The notes: generated from the sequence alone by a model not told the origin. 64,000 nucleotides of DNA from Sphingobacteriales bacterium (GCA_027483645.1 JAIXUD010000007.1:1-64000), one strand, 5' to 3'; positions 27,972-37,590 are shown, counted from the stretch's first letter. A program made the numbers and translations.

Positions 27972-28781
27972 TTACTTTTTAATAAGATTGAGCTTGTTGA
28001 AGATACTATCTGCAATAACTGTGCGCGCCATGGCAAAAGTTGGCTGTAGACTTTGCGCTTGTATGCAAACGGCAAAGAAATAGGTGTTGTCATCGGTTTC
28101 TATATAGCCTACATACCACCCTATATCTGCTAGGTCTTGATATGCCCAACCCGTTTTCGCCCTGATGGTATAGTTCGTGCTATCGGCTACTATCATTATT
28201 TCCTTAACTGTATTCATTGTTTTTGTGGAAAAAGGAAGTCGGTTCGCCTGCAATAGCTCCAAAAACTTAATCTGTTGCTGTGGAGTTATGCGCAAATTGC
28301 CAGTTAACCAAAACCTATCAATACCGCCAGTAGTATCCGCATTTCCATAGCCCACTTTGTCGAGCCAATATTTCATCTGTTTTCCGCCTACCCTTCTTGC
28401 TAGTTCTTGGTAATACCAAACAGTGGAGTTGGTAAAAGCACTTTTCAAGGTATGGTCTTGATTCCAGTTTGGATTTTGGCGTTGTACCTTGTCCCAAGGG
28501 ATTAGAAAGTTCTCGTCTATTATTACGCCGGTTTCTAAGCCCACCAACGAATTGAATATTTTGAAGGTAGAAGCAGGCGTATAAAATTGATCTAGCTGAG
28601 TAGAGTTATAAACATGGTACTTGTCCTGCTTCAAATCATACAAAATGAGCGAGCCGTCAACTAAATACTGGTCAAAGTATGTCTTCCATTCAGGGTGATC
28701 GATTGTTTGAGTTTGGGTGTGTGCAGTGGCAAAGCAAAAGATACTTACGATGCACATCAGTACTCTCAAAAGGGCCATCAT
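27972..28781 (-). CDS. class D beta-lactamase
   Basis: STFK (PASTFKIFNSLVGLETG), STV, YGN (VGYGNAD), KTG (AKTGWAYQ), GWYVGY. Confidence 0.92.
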   Translation of the reverse strand: MMALLRVLMCIVSIFCFATAHTQTQTIDHPEWKTYFDQYLVDGSLILYDLKQDKYHVYNSTQLDQFYTPASTFKIFNSLVGLETGVIIDENFLIPWDKVQRQNPNWNQDHTLKSAFTNSTVWYYQELARRVGGKQMKYWLDKVGYGNADTTGGIDRFWLTGNLRITPQQQIKFLELLQANRLPFSTKTMNTVKEIMIVADSTNYTIRAKTGWAYQDLADIGWYVGYIETDDNTYFFAVCIQAQSLQPTFAMARTVIADSIFNKLNLIKK

Positions 28782-28858
28782 ACTCTTGCAGTTAGGTAGC
28801 CCTAATATAACAATATCAAACTTAACTATTACCGCTCTCGGGTCTTACCTTTGTGCCC

Positions 28859-29416
28859 ATGAAATTCCCCAAAATACCGAACGATGCCCTCGGCCGAATG
28901 GATGTGGAGCAATATAAGGCTGCACCCAAAACCCCGCTGGTAATAGTGCTGGATAACATCCGCAGCCACAACAATGTGGGCTCGTGTTTCCGCACGGCAG
29001 ATGCGTTTAGGGCAGAGGCCATCTACCTGTGCGGCTTTACTGATAAGCCTCCTCACCGCGATATACATAAAACCGCCCTCGGTGCTACCGAAAGCGTGGA
29101 TTGGCAATACTTCGATACGACCACCCTAGCAGTGCAAGCACTAAAAGCTGCCGGCTACTACGTATGGGCCATAGAGCAAGCCGAAGGCCACACTATGCTA
29201 CACGAGCTGCAACTGCAACCGGGTGGCAAGCATGCCATCATTTTCGGCAATGAGTTAAGCGGCGTGGACGATGAAGTGATGGCACTGGTGGATGGCGTGG
29301 TGGAGATACCACAGTTCGGCACCAAGCACTCGCTCAATATTTCGGTAAGCGCAGGGATTGTGATTTGGGAATTTTGGAGGCAGTTGGCTGCGCAGACGAT
29401 GGACCAAGGACGATAG
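28859..29416 (+). CDS. RNA methyltransferase (SpoU/TrmH family)
   Basis: VLDNIRSHNNVGSCFRTADAF, IIFGNELSGVDDEVM, IPQFGTKHSLNISVSAGIVIWEF. Confidence 0.93.
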   Translation: MKFPKIPNDALGRMDVEQYKAAPKTPLVIVLDNIRSHNNVGSCFRTADAFRAEAIYLCGFTDKPPHRDIHKTALGATESVDWQYFDTTTLAVQALKAAGYYVWAIEQAEGHTMLHELQLQPGGKHAIIFGNELSGVDDEVMALVDGVVEIPQFGTKHSLNISVSAGIVIWEFWRQLAAQTMDQGR

Positions 29417-29453
29417 ACCATGGATGGACCACGGACGACGGACCACAGACCAA
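29394..29453. repeat. word repeat (agacgatggaccaaggacgatagaccatggatggaccacggacgacggaccacagacc)
   Basis: GGACnATGG words spanning the methyltransferase stop codon. Confidence 0.85.
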
Positions 29454-29484
29454 ATTTACAGATGCTCAATTAACTAACTTAAAA

Positions 29485-30210
29485 ATGAAACAACCATCGT
29501 CCATGGTCCATCGTCCAACATTCCGTTTCAAGCAATTCGAGGTGCAGCACGACCGCTGCGCCATGAAGGTTAATACCGATGGCGTGTTGCTGGGCGCATG
29601 GGCAGGCGTGGATGGTGTGCAGCGTGCGCTGGATGTGGGTACTGGTAGCGGCATTATTGCCCTGATGCTGGCACAGCGAGGAGTTGCGCGTGTTGAAGCC
29701 CTGGAAATAGACCCCGAAGCCGCCGCACAGGCTGCGGAGAACTTTGCCGCTTCGCCATGGGCAGGTGAGTTGACTGGACAGTGCGTGCCGCTACAGCAAT
29801 ACCAACCAACAGCGCCGTTTGATCTCATCATCAGCAATCCGCCTTATTTTAACAATGCCTATAAAACACCCTTAGCCAACCGCAACTTGGCCAGACATAA
29901 TGATACTTTACCGCTTACTGATTTAATGGCCTTCGTTGCCCAGTGGCTCACTACTGATGGCAGGCTAGCCATCATACTCCCTATCGACTTGGAGGTGCCC
30001 GCCACTACCACCGCCTCACTACACCACCTCTACCCTACCCGATGCTGTTATGTAAAAGGCACCGCAGGCGGCGAAATTAAGCGCATAATGCTGCAGTACG
30101 GCCGCAAACAGCAGTCACTAACCACAACTACTGTAACCATAGAAACCGCCCCGCTGCAATACACCGCGGAGTATCGGGAATTAACAAAGGACTTTTACTT
30201 GGCGTTTTAA
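29485..30210 (+). CDS. trmN6: tRNA1(Val) (adenine(37)-N6)-methyltransferase
   Basis: FRFKQFEVQHDRCAMKVNTDGVLLGAW, LDVGTGSGIIALMLAQR, LIISNPPYFNN. Confidence 0.93.
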   Translation: MKQPSSMVHRPTFRFKQFEVQHDRCAMKVNTDGVLLGAWAGVDGVQRALDVGTGSGIIALMLAQRGVARVEALEIDPEAAAQAAENFAASPWAGELTGQCVPLQQYQPTAPFDLIISNPPYFNNAYKTPLANRNLARHNDTLPLTDLMAFVAQWLTTDGRLAIILPIDLEVPATTTASLHHLYPTRCCYVKGTAGGEIKRIMLQYGRKQQSLTTTTVTIETAPLQYTAEYRELTKDFYLAF

Positions 30211-30219
30211 TACGAACTT

Positions 30220-30405
30220 TTACTGCATGGGGTCACCCTCGGATATTTTATAGCCCCTTTTCATTATCTCCTCCCGCAGCGCACAGGGTATCTCTCGGCA
30301 AGAGCAGAACCGTATATGGCTCAAATGCCAATCGATGCGCTGCTGCAAGTTAGGACTATTGGATATTCGGTTTGCCTCGTGCCACACTTTGTTTATGGTT
30401 CCCAT
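30220..30405 (-). CDS. hypothetical small protein
   Basis: MGTINKVWHEANRISNSPNLQQRIDWHLSHIRFCSCREIPCALREEI; C-x-C-type spacing. Confidence 0.5.
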   Translation of the reverse strand: MGTINKVWHEANRISNSPNLQQRIDWHLSHIRFCSCREIPCALREEIMKRGYKISEGDPMQ

Positions 30406-30501
30406 TGCTGCTGGTTTGCAACAAAGATGGACAAGCAAACGCCATAATCGGCTGAGATAGATCGCCATCGCCAATGACTTTCGTCATACTAGCCGAGAGC
30501 A

Positions 30502-30828
30502 CTAATGAGACACAAACTTCAACCCAACAATGGAGCCTATAAGGGTCGTAATAAAAAAGATGCGCCAAAAATCAACGGGTTCCTTAAAGAGCCAGATACC
30601 CACAATAACGGTACCAACCGCACCGATACCCGTCCATACGGCATAAGAGGTGCCTATGGGCAAAGTCTCGATAGCCTTACTCAATAGCCCCATACTAATA
30701 ATGATACAGACATAAAAACCCGCCATCCACCAGTTGCTTGCCGCACCGGTGGTTTCGTTGGCCTTGCCCAAGCAGGTAGTAAAGCCCACCTCAAACAACC
30801 CCGCAATTATCAGTATCAGCCAGTTCAT
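30502..30828 (-). CDS. SMR family multidrug/guanidinium-type efflux transporter
   Basis: 108 aa, 4 TM; AGLFEVGFTTCLGKA, GTSYAVWTGIGAVGTVIVGIWLFKEP. Confidence 0.93.
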   Translation of the reverse strand: MNWLILIIAGLFEVGFTTCLGKANETTGAASNWWMAGFYVCIIISMGLLSKAIETLPIGTSYAVWTGIGAVGTVIVGIWLFKEPVDFWRIFFITTLIGSIVGLKFVSH

Positions 30829-30984
30829 CTCGTAATTTTAAGTTGCTGCAAAGTTATGGCTTTTGCGATGATAGCTCGCGCTTATAGCAGCATATTGCCG
30901 CCTTTCTCCATATAATGCATGCTATTTTTTGTATTTTAGTGCCGTCCAACCGCATTAACAGTATTAAAGTAAAAGGGTCAATTT

Positions 30985-31731
30985 ATGAAAGGAATATTCT
31001 CGCTACTGCTGCTGTTAGTTTCAGTGGCATTACTGGCACAAGCACCACAGGCATTATCTTACCAAGGTTCGGCGAGGGACATTTCTGGAGTGCTGCTTGC
31101 ATCGCAACCACTTAGTGTGCGGTTCTCGGTAAGGCAATCTACAGCTACAGGAGCAGTAGTCTATCAAGAAGAACATACCACTACCACCAGCCCTTTCGGC
31201 GGCTTTGCTCTGCAAATTGGCCGCGGTACGGCATCAACCGGTAGTTTCCCCGCCATCAACTGGGCGGTAGGGCCTTTTTTCTTAGAGGTGGAGCTAGATG
31301 TAAACAACACCGGTACCTACACCAGTATGGGCGCTACCGAAATGCTATCGGTACCCTATGCGCTATATAGCGAGCGGGCAGGAGTTGCTGATACGGCCTT
31401 AGTAGCAGCTAACAACGGCAACTGCGTAAGAGCGTCTTTACCTGGAGAATTCATTTTTGATAACGACTCCCTTTATAACAACGGAACATACCAAGTTTAT
31501 TACAATACTAGCCCCGCTCTATGGGAAAGCATGTCGATAGCTTTGGTAAACTCCAAGGTGTATGTAAATGGCGTTTTTAAAAAGATAGAAGGAACCGGCT
31601 TATCCATAATAGCCCCATTTGCATCCGCCTCTGTTAGGAATTTAATCTCTGGCGATATTGTCAAAATAGAATTTTTGATACATACCGAAACATGCTTGGT
31701 GAAGCATGAGCACAACATTGTGATACCGTAA
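30985..31731 (+). CDS. hypothetical secreted protein (paralogue of the next CDS)
   Basis: Signal peptide; APQALSYQGSARDISGVLLASQPLSVRFSV...SVPYALYSERAG. Confidence 0.8.
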   Translation: MKGIFSLLLLLVSVALLAQAPQALSYQGSARDISGVLLASQPLSVRFSVRQSTATGAVVYQEEHTTTTSPFGGFALQIGRGTASTGSFPAINWAVGPFFLEVELDVNNTGTYTSMGATEMLSVPYALYSERAGVADTALVAANNGNCVRASLPGEFIFDNDSLYNNGTYQVYYNTSPALWESMSIALVNSKVYVNGVFKKIEGTGLSIIAPFASASVRNLISGDIVKIEFLIHTETCLVKHEHNIVIP

Positions 31732-31749
31732 CCTAAACCTCGCAGGCCA

Positions 31750-32532
31750 TTAAGGCACAATGGTGGTATGCAGGAATATTTTTTTGCACGGGTAAGCATC
31801 AAACATAAATTGCGTTACAATTATGTCTCCCGAATTTAAAATGGCTTGACCACCACCACCAGGACCGGTAATAATTACCGCGTTGATACCTCCTGCGTTA
31901 AATGGGCTTGCAACACTGCTGAGTTGTCCATTCACAAATATCTTTACAAAGATCGAAAGACCAGACAGTGATAAAACCAAGTTGCTGGTAGGCAATATTC
32001 CCAATTCTTGTGTTGTACGATTGTTTTGAACATACAGCGTATCTGATGTAATACTAAAGTCAGTGCCAGGAATAGTATCGATACACCCACTCCATGGAGC
32101 AGCATTGGCCACATTGCCAGCATACAACGCATAGGGCACCGAAAGGAATTGCGTGGTGCTTAAGGTTACGTAAGTGCCGGCATTGTCCAACTCCGTTTGC
32201 AAAAAATAGGGTCCATTAGCCCAATTGATACCAGCGAAGCTACCCAAAGTTGGGGTGCCATTACCAATACCGACATTGAAAGCCCCAAAAGAAGAGGTAG
32301 TTACAGCATGGGTTTCGGTATACACGGCTGTACCGCTCACTGAACCTTGCAAAATGGTAAAACGCAGATTAGCACCTTGGTTGGCCAGCACTGTGCCCGA
32401 TGCATCTCTCAATACGGCTTGGTAATTAATTGCCTGAGGTGCCTGTGCCATAGCCGCTATAGAAATACCTATAGCTATAAAAAACGTGATGAGCCCTTTC
32501 ATATACATTGGTTTTTGGTAAAGATGAGAAAT
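31750..32532 (-). CDS. hypothetical secreted protein (convergent paralogue)
   Basis: APQAINYQAVLRDASGTVLANQGANLRFTI...SVPYALYAGN, matching the preceding protein. Confidence 0.8.
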   Translation of the reverse strand: MSHLYQKPMYMKGLITFFIAIGISIAAMAQAPQAINYQAVLRDASGTVLANQGANLRFTILQGSVSGTAVYTETHAVTTSSFGAFNVGIGNGTPTLGSFAGINWANGPYFLQTELDNAGTYVTLSTTQFLSVPYALYAGNVANAAPWSGCIDTIPGTDFSITSDTLYVQNNRTTQELGILPTSNLVLSLSGLSIFVKIFVNGQLSSVASPFNAGGINAVIITGPGGGGQAILNSGDIIVTQFMFDAYPCKKIFLHTTIVP

Positions 32533-32624
32533 CAACACCAAACAAAACAGCCTTTGCCATTATTGTTAGCATACTTTATCTACCTACCTCAAAAACCAAA
32601 TCAGCAAATGGCTGTTTTGTTGAA

Positions 32625-33236
32625 ATGTTAATACAGGAGCAAATTGAACATTTGAGAAAAGCCGACCCTGTACTATCGAGTGTTATTGATAGTATGGAGG
32701 TGCCTGCATACCGCAATACCCATGATGTATTCGAGGATTTGGCTAGTTGCATTTTGGATATGCGTATCCACTATGTGCCTACCAACGCTGCCTTTCGATA
32801 CCCTCGACTCAAAAAACTACTGAACGGTGCCCCCATTAACCCTGATACTTTTCTAAACCCTGAACTGGAGGTGCTTGGCCATTTAAAGCTATCCCATCAA
32901 AAAGATAAATCGCTAAAGTTGTGGGCTGCCCGCTGGGTAGAAAATAAGTACCATAAAATTGATTGGGCCAACCTCACCGATGGGGAGGTGTTCGCCTTGT
33001 TGGATGGCATTAAAGGTGTAGGAGAATGGACGGTATTGATGATTTTGCTGTTTACGCTTGAGCGACCAAATATCTTCCCCAGCTCGGACTATCAGTTGAA
33101 AAAGGCCATGTGCGAGGCATACAACCTAATAGAGGATAAAGAGCTAGAAGGTAAACTTAGCCAAATTGCCAACCACTTGCACCCTTACAAGTCGTTGGCT
33201 ACAAGATATTTATGGCAATGGCGCCGTAATGTTTAG
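32625..33236 (+). CDS. DNA-3-methyladenine glycosylase II family (AlkA-like, HhH-GPD)
   Basis: LLDGIKGVGEWTVLMILLFTLERPNIFPSSDYQLKKA. Confidence 0.92.
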   Translation: MLIQEQIEHLRKADPVLSSVIDSMEVPAYRNTHDVFEDLASCILDMRIHYVPTNAAFRYPRLKKLLNGAPINPDTFLNPELEVLGHLKLSHQKDKSLKLWAARWVENKYHKIDWANLTDGEVFALLDGIKGVGEWTVLMILLFTLERPNIFPSSDYQLKKAMCEAYNLIEDKELEGKLSQIANHLHPYKSLATRYLWQWRRNV

Positions 33237-33396
33237 TTATCGGTCTTTCGTCCATCGTCCTTGGTCTGTGCTCACCACCCCCACCCCTTCTTTCGGCAAA
33301 CGCTCAGGACAGGCTCTTGAGAAAACCCTGCCTGCCGGTAAGCAGGGAGGGGAGCTAAATAACTGCAGCAGTCCATTGTCCATCGTCCGCGAAGCA

Positions 33397-33927
33397 TCAC
33401 TTCTTCACATACTGGCTGGCTTCTTTTTCGGCCATGCCTTTTAAGGTGCCTTTGTCGCGGGCTTTTTGCAGCTTATCCAGTTGCTTACTCTTTTCAAATC
33501 CGATGCTAGGGTTGCTATAGGTGGTAATAGTATGCTCTAGCGCGGCCAGCAACGCCCCTGCCGTATTGGCTTCGTCGTCGCCACCTTGCAGTACAAATTT
33601 CGTCCAGCCGTTCATGTAGGTAAGCAGCAGTGTAGGGTTTTCTTCCACGCACTTTACCGCCATCTCCCCAAACACAATAGTCACCGTTGGGCTGCCTTGG
33701 TGCCATGCCATTAAGAATGCTTCCACCTCTTTACGGATGGCAGGGTACTTGTTAAGAGGCGTGTTGTCGTACCATTCAATGCACTTCAGCACATCGGCTT
33801 CGTACTTTTTGTAGTCTTCCTCTTTTTTTAGTTTGTAGCCCTTTGGCACCGGGTTGGTTTGCGCCATGGACAATACTGGTGCGGCCATAAACACAGCCAT
33901 AAACAATAGGAGAGCGGTAGTTTTCAT
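33397..33927 (-). CDS. hypothetical secreted protein
   Basis: Signal peptide MKTTALLLFMAVFMAAPVLSMAQ. Confidence 0.75.
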   Translation of the reverse strand: MKTTALLLFMAVFMAAPVLSMAQTNPVPKGYKLKKEEDYKKYEADVLKCIEWYDNTPLNKYPAIRKEVEAFLMAWHQGSPTVTIVFGEMAVKCVEENPTLLLTYMNGWTKFVLQGGDDEANTAGALLAALEHTITTYSNPSIGFEKSKQLDKLQKARDKGTLKGMAEKEASQYVKK

Positions 33928-34019
33928 AATTCGCCTTTTTTAGTGACCATTAAAGATAAACCGAATAGGTTACAAAAAAACACCCTTGCCTCAAAAAACC
34001 GCTACCGAAAGTATTAGCT

Positions 34020-34691
34020 TTGGGATGCACGCTACAACCCGCTATTATGGAGACCCAAATTATGTATTATGTTTTTGTTGGCTCGCTGGGGCTGGCCGCA
34101 ATCTATGTGTTTCTGATACGACCACGCATTAGCCCGCAAAAACAAGAGCCGTATAAAGAACCACTAGATACCAGCACCGAGGTACCCAACGATAAGCAGA
34201 TAGTAGTGAGCAACATAACCCAAGCGGAGCTACGGGAGGCACTTGCCGATTTTAGCGAACTGTACAACAACGAGTATATGGTGGTGTACCCGCGCCTAGT
34301 GGTGGCCAACGATGGGCGCTTGGTGGTTACCTTCCCTTTCGATATTGATTTTGACCCATTTTGCAGCGTCATCAATTACCTAGCCTACACCCCCGAGGTA
34401 GATACCGAGCCGCTTGCCCTCGGCTGGGGCACCTTCGGCAAGCAAGATGAGGTATTGCCACAAGAACTGCTAAACAAACCCGCCATGGTGTTTGTGCCAG
34501 AGGAGGACGAAAACCACATGCAGGTGTTTGTCATAGCCGCCGATGGCATTGGCTACCACATACCGCTTATGGACCCCAAGAAATATAAAGCCCACCCCGA
34601 GCCAGAGGAGCAATACATAGCCCCGCCATTTGATTTGGCGCTGGCCAGTGGTTGGGAAAGGGAACGGTTTGAAGTGGTGAGTGAAGAATAA
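34020..34691 (+). CDS. hypothetical membrane-anchored protein
   Basis: N-terminal TM segment YYVFVGSLGLAAIYVFLI; 223 aa (an internal ATG also possible). Confidence 0.65.
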   Translation: MGCTLQPAIMETQIMYYVFVGSLGLAAIYVFLIRPRISPQKQEPYKEPLDTSTEVPNDKQIVVSNITQAELREALADFSELYNNEYMVVYPRLVVANDGRLVVTFPFDIDFDPFCSVINYLAYTPEVDTEPLALGWGTFGKQDEVLPQELLNKPAMVFVPEEDENHMQVFVIAADGIGYHIPLMDPKKYKAHPEPEEQYIAPPFDLALASGWERERFEVVSEE

Positions 34692-34742
34692 GCTAAGTTA
34701 AGTTTGCTTATTTTCCTTATCTTTGGAGGATAAAGCTTTCTT

Positions 34743-36179
34743 ATGCCGATCCAGATTCCACTTGAACAGCTTATTAGCCGCATAGAAATCGATAATGATT
34801 GGTGGCATACGGGTAAAGTAAATGCTTATTATACCCGAATGACACCTCGTCCATACATTGAGCTATTCAGCCCGTTGGTGTTTCAAAATGCTGTAAAGAG
34901 AGCAGTGGTATTAATGGGACAAAGGAGGATTGGTAAATCAGTAATGATATACCATACAATCCAGCGGCTGCTTGATAGTGGAGTACCTCCAAAAGACATT
35001 TGCTATATTTCCATTGAAACGCCGGTTTACCATAAAGTGTGGTTGGAAGAGTTAATGGATGTTGTAAAACTGCATCAAAACAGAGAAGATTTTAACGGCA
35101 TGTATTTCTTCTTTGACGAGATACAATATTTGAAGGATTGGGAAATCCATTTAAAATCACTAGTAGATACCTTCCACTATACAAAGTTTATTGTTTCCGG
35201 TTCCGCCGCAGCAGCCTTAAAGCTAAAAAGCAGAGAATCTGGTGCTGGTAGATTTACTGACTTCATTTTACCTCCATTAACATTTTACGAATTCCTCTCA
35301 TTAAAAGGCTTAAATGATTTGGTGCAACCTAACCCTGAGGGCGATTTACAACCGATGTATTCATCCAACAACATTGAAGAATTAAATTTACAGTTTATAG
35401 AGTACATCAATTATGGAGGATATCCGGAAGTAACAATAAGCAAAGACCTTCAAGATGATAAGGAGAGGTATATCAAAAGCGATATTATTGAAAAGGTTCT
35501 TCAGCGGGATTTACCGAGTCTGTATGGAATAGAAGATACCCAAGAGTTAAACTCCTTGTTTACAAGTATAGCTTATGGTTCAGGCGATGAGATCTCGATA
35601 GAAGCGTTGAGCATGAAGTCGCAAGTTTCCAAGCATACTTTAACGCGATATCTAGAATATCTAGAAGCAGCATTTTTAATTAGAATAGTGCACCGTGTGG
35701 ATGAAAAAGCTTCACGCTTTAAGCGGGCATATAATTTCAAGGCATATCTAACCAATCCTTCTCTGCGAACTGCTTTATTTAGTGCGGTAAGCACAGGCGA
35801 AATAGCCTTAGGCAAAATGATTGAAACAGCAATTTTTTCTCAGTGGGAGCATTCCTCCTTGAAAAGGAATTTATACTATGCCCGATGGAATAAAGGCGAG
35901 ATAGATATGGTAAACCTAAATAGATTAAACCAACCTGAATGGGCTGCAGAATTAAAAACCTCTAACTCTGCTTACACCAACCCAAAAGAATTAAATAAGT
36001 ACATGTCTTTCTGCGCTACCAATAAGATCAAGGAGTTGATAATTAGTACGAAAAATGTATTTGAGGTTGTAAATGTTGACGGGATAAGCGTGTATTATAT
36101 TCCATCAGCAATTTACTGTTACATGATAGGTAGGAATTTAATTGAACGTAAGGTAAAAAGTCCCGATCGGCAAATTTAA
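34743..36179 (+). CDS. ATP-binding protein, AAA_14/DUF4143 type
   Basis: Walker A LMGQRRIGKSVMIY, Walker B-like YFFFDEIQYLKDWE, IVSGSAAAALK, C-terminal GEIDMVNL..WAAELKTSNS nuclease-like fold. Confidence 0.9.
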   Translation: MPIQIPLEQLISRIEIDNDWWHTGKVNAYYTRMTPRPYIELFSPLVFQNAVKRAVVLMGQRRIGKSVMIYHTIQRLLDSGVPPKDICYISIETPVYHKVWLEELMDVVKLHQNREDFNGMYFFFDEIQYLKDWEIHLKSLVDTFHYTKFIVSGSAAAALKLKSRESGAGRFTDFILPPLTFYEFLSLKGLNDLVQPNPEGDLQPMYSSNNIEELNLQFIEYINYGGYPEVTISKDLQDDKERYIKSDIIEKVLQRDLPSLYGIEDTQELNSLFTSIAYGSGDEISIEALSMKSQVSKHTLTRYLEYLEAAFLIRIVHRVDEKASRFKRAYNFKAYLTNPSLRTALFSAVSTGEIALGKMIETAIFSQWEHSSLKRNLYYARWNKGEIDMVNLNRLNQPEWAAELKTSNSAYTNPKELNKYMSFCATNKIKELIISTKNVFEVVNVDGISVYYIPSAIYCYMIGRNLIERKVKSPDRQI

Positions 36180-36182
36180 CAA

Positions 36183-36256
36183 CCCCATTTCCCATTCCCC
36201 CACATTTTCCGTAATTTTTCAATCACAAATAAGTGATATGGAAACCCAGTTTGCCA
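36183..36256 (+). repeat. duplicated 5' leader, copy 1 (upstream region plus first codons)
   Basis: ccccatttccca...cgtaatttttcaatcacaaa..agtgatATGGAAaCCCA matches 36458-36531. Confidence 0.88.
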
Positions 36257-36420
36257 AAAATGGCTTTGCATTATCTACCGATTTTTGGCTACTATTGTTG
36301 GGAAGAAAGGATTTTGAAGGCAGTTTATATCTTGTAATAGCATTCCTTATACTTTTAGTTGGGGTTAGTATTTGGAATAAATACAATGATTTCCGTTTAA
36401 GAAAGAGGCGGAAAAAATAG
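36238..36420 (+). CDS. hypothetical small membrane protein (60 aa)
   Basis: METQFAKNGFALSTDFWLLLLGRKDFEGSLYLVIAFLILLVGVSIWNKYNDFRLRKRRKK; preceded by the same leader as the TauD-like gene. Confidence 0.55.
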   Translation: METQFAKNGFALSTDFWLLLLGRKDFEGSLYLVIAFLILLVGVSIWNKYNDFRLRKRRKK

Positions 36421-36457
36421 ATTGTAAGAATATAGATATTATAGCCAAAACAAGCTA

Positions 36458-36531
36458 CCCCATTTCCCAATCCCCTACATTTTTCGTAATTTTTCAATCA
36501 CAAACACAGTGATATGGAAGCCCAAACCGCC
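36458..36531 (+). repeat. duplicated 5' leader, copy 2
   Basis: See 36183-36256. Confidence 0.88.
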
Positions 36532-37590
36532 AATGCCGTAAAAATATCTTCCCTTAACCCCGGACAGCCTTTGCCCTTATTGATACAACCCGCCGATGGC
36601 GCACCCAAAGATGCGGCCAGCCTACGCCGGTGGTTGGATGAGAACAAGGCCTTTATTACCGAGAAGATTACCGAGCACGGCGCTATCCTGTTCCGTGGGT
36701 TTGAGGTGGATGGGCCGCAGCAGTTTGAGAGCGTGGCGCAGGGCGTTGATCCTGACCTAAAGAACAACTACTTGGGCACCTCGCCGCGAAATGCCGTGAG
36801 CAAGTATGTGTTTTCGGCGAGCGAGCTGCCGCCATTTTACCCTATTATGCAGCACTGCGAAATGAGCTTTTTGCCCAACCCGCCGCGCAAGCTGTTCTTT
36901 TATTGCCATATAGAGCCTGAGATAAACGGCGAAACGCCGATTGTGAACTTCCGCCAAGTATATAAAGACCTCGACCCTAAGATTAGGGAGGAGTTTGAGC
37001 GCCGAGGCATTAAAAACGTACGCAACTACAACGGCCCAGCGGCCAAGGCCAAATTCGACCTATGGAAATTGAAGCGCTGGGATGAAATGTTCTTAACCAC
37101 CGATAAAAAGGTAGTGGAAGCTGAATGCGCTAAAAACGGCCTGGAATTCCACTGGAAAGATGAGGATAAGCTAACCCTGATAAACGACCAAGAAGCCACC
37201 AAAAGCCACCCCATAACGGGCGAAAAAGTATGGTACAACCACCTGCAAGTATTCCACGAAGCGGTAGCGGCCATTGAGTATGGTTACATAGCCAAGCGGC
37301 AGAAAAACCTACAGGCGCACTGGTTCAATTTTGTAACTTCGGCCATGACGGGCATTAAAAAACTCACCACCAAAGATGGTGACCAGGCGATGAACTGCAC
37401 CTTCCGCGATGGTAGCCCTATACCGGTGGAATATGTAAAACATGTGGAGGAGGTGATTTGGAAGAACATGGTCATCTTCCCTTGGCGCAAGGGCGATGTG
37501 CTGGCTATAGACAACTACAGCACCAGCCATGGCCGCATGCCTTACAAAGGCCCAAGGGAGATACAGGTGTGCTGGGCAGCAGATAATTAG
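36514..37590 (+). CDS. TauD/TfdA family dioxygenase (SyrP-like)
   Basis: HGAILFRGFEVDGPQQFE, MQHCEMSFLPNPPRKLFFYC (HxE), TSHGRMPYKGPREIQVCW. Confidence 0.92.
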   Translation: MEAQTANAVKISSLNPGQPLPLLIQPADGAPKDAASLRRWLDENKAFITEKITEHGAILFRGFEVDGPQQFESVAQGVDPDLKNNYLGTSPRNAVSKYVFSASELPPFYPIMQHCEMSFLPNPPRKLFFYCHIEPEINGETPIVNFRQVYKDLDPKIREEFERRGIKNVRNYNGPAAKAKFDLWKLKRWDEMFLTTDKKVVEAECAKNGLEFHWKDEDKLTLINDQEATKSHPITGEKVWYNHLQVFHEAVAAIEYGYIAKRQKNLQAHWFNFVTSAMTGIKKLTTKDGDQAMNCTFRDGSPIPVEYVKHVEEVIWKNMVIFPWRKGDVLAIDNYSTSHGRMPYKGPREIQVCWAADN

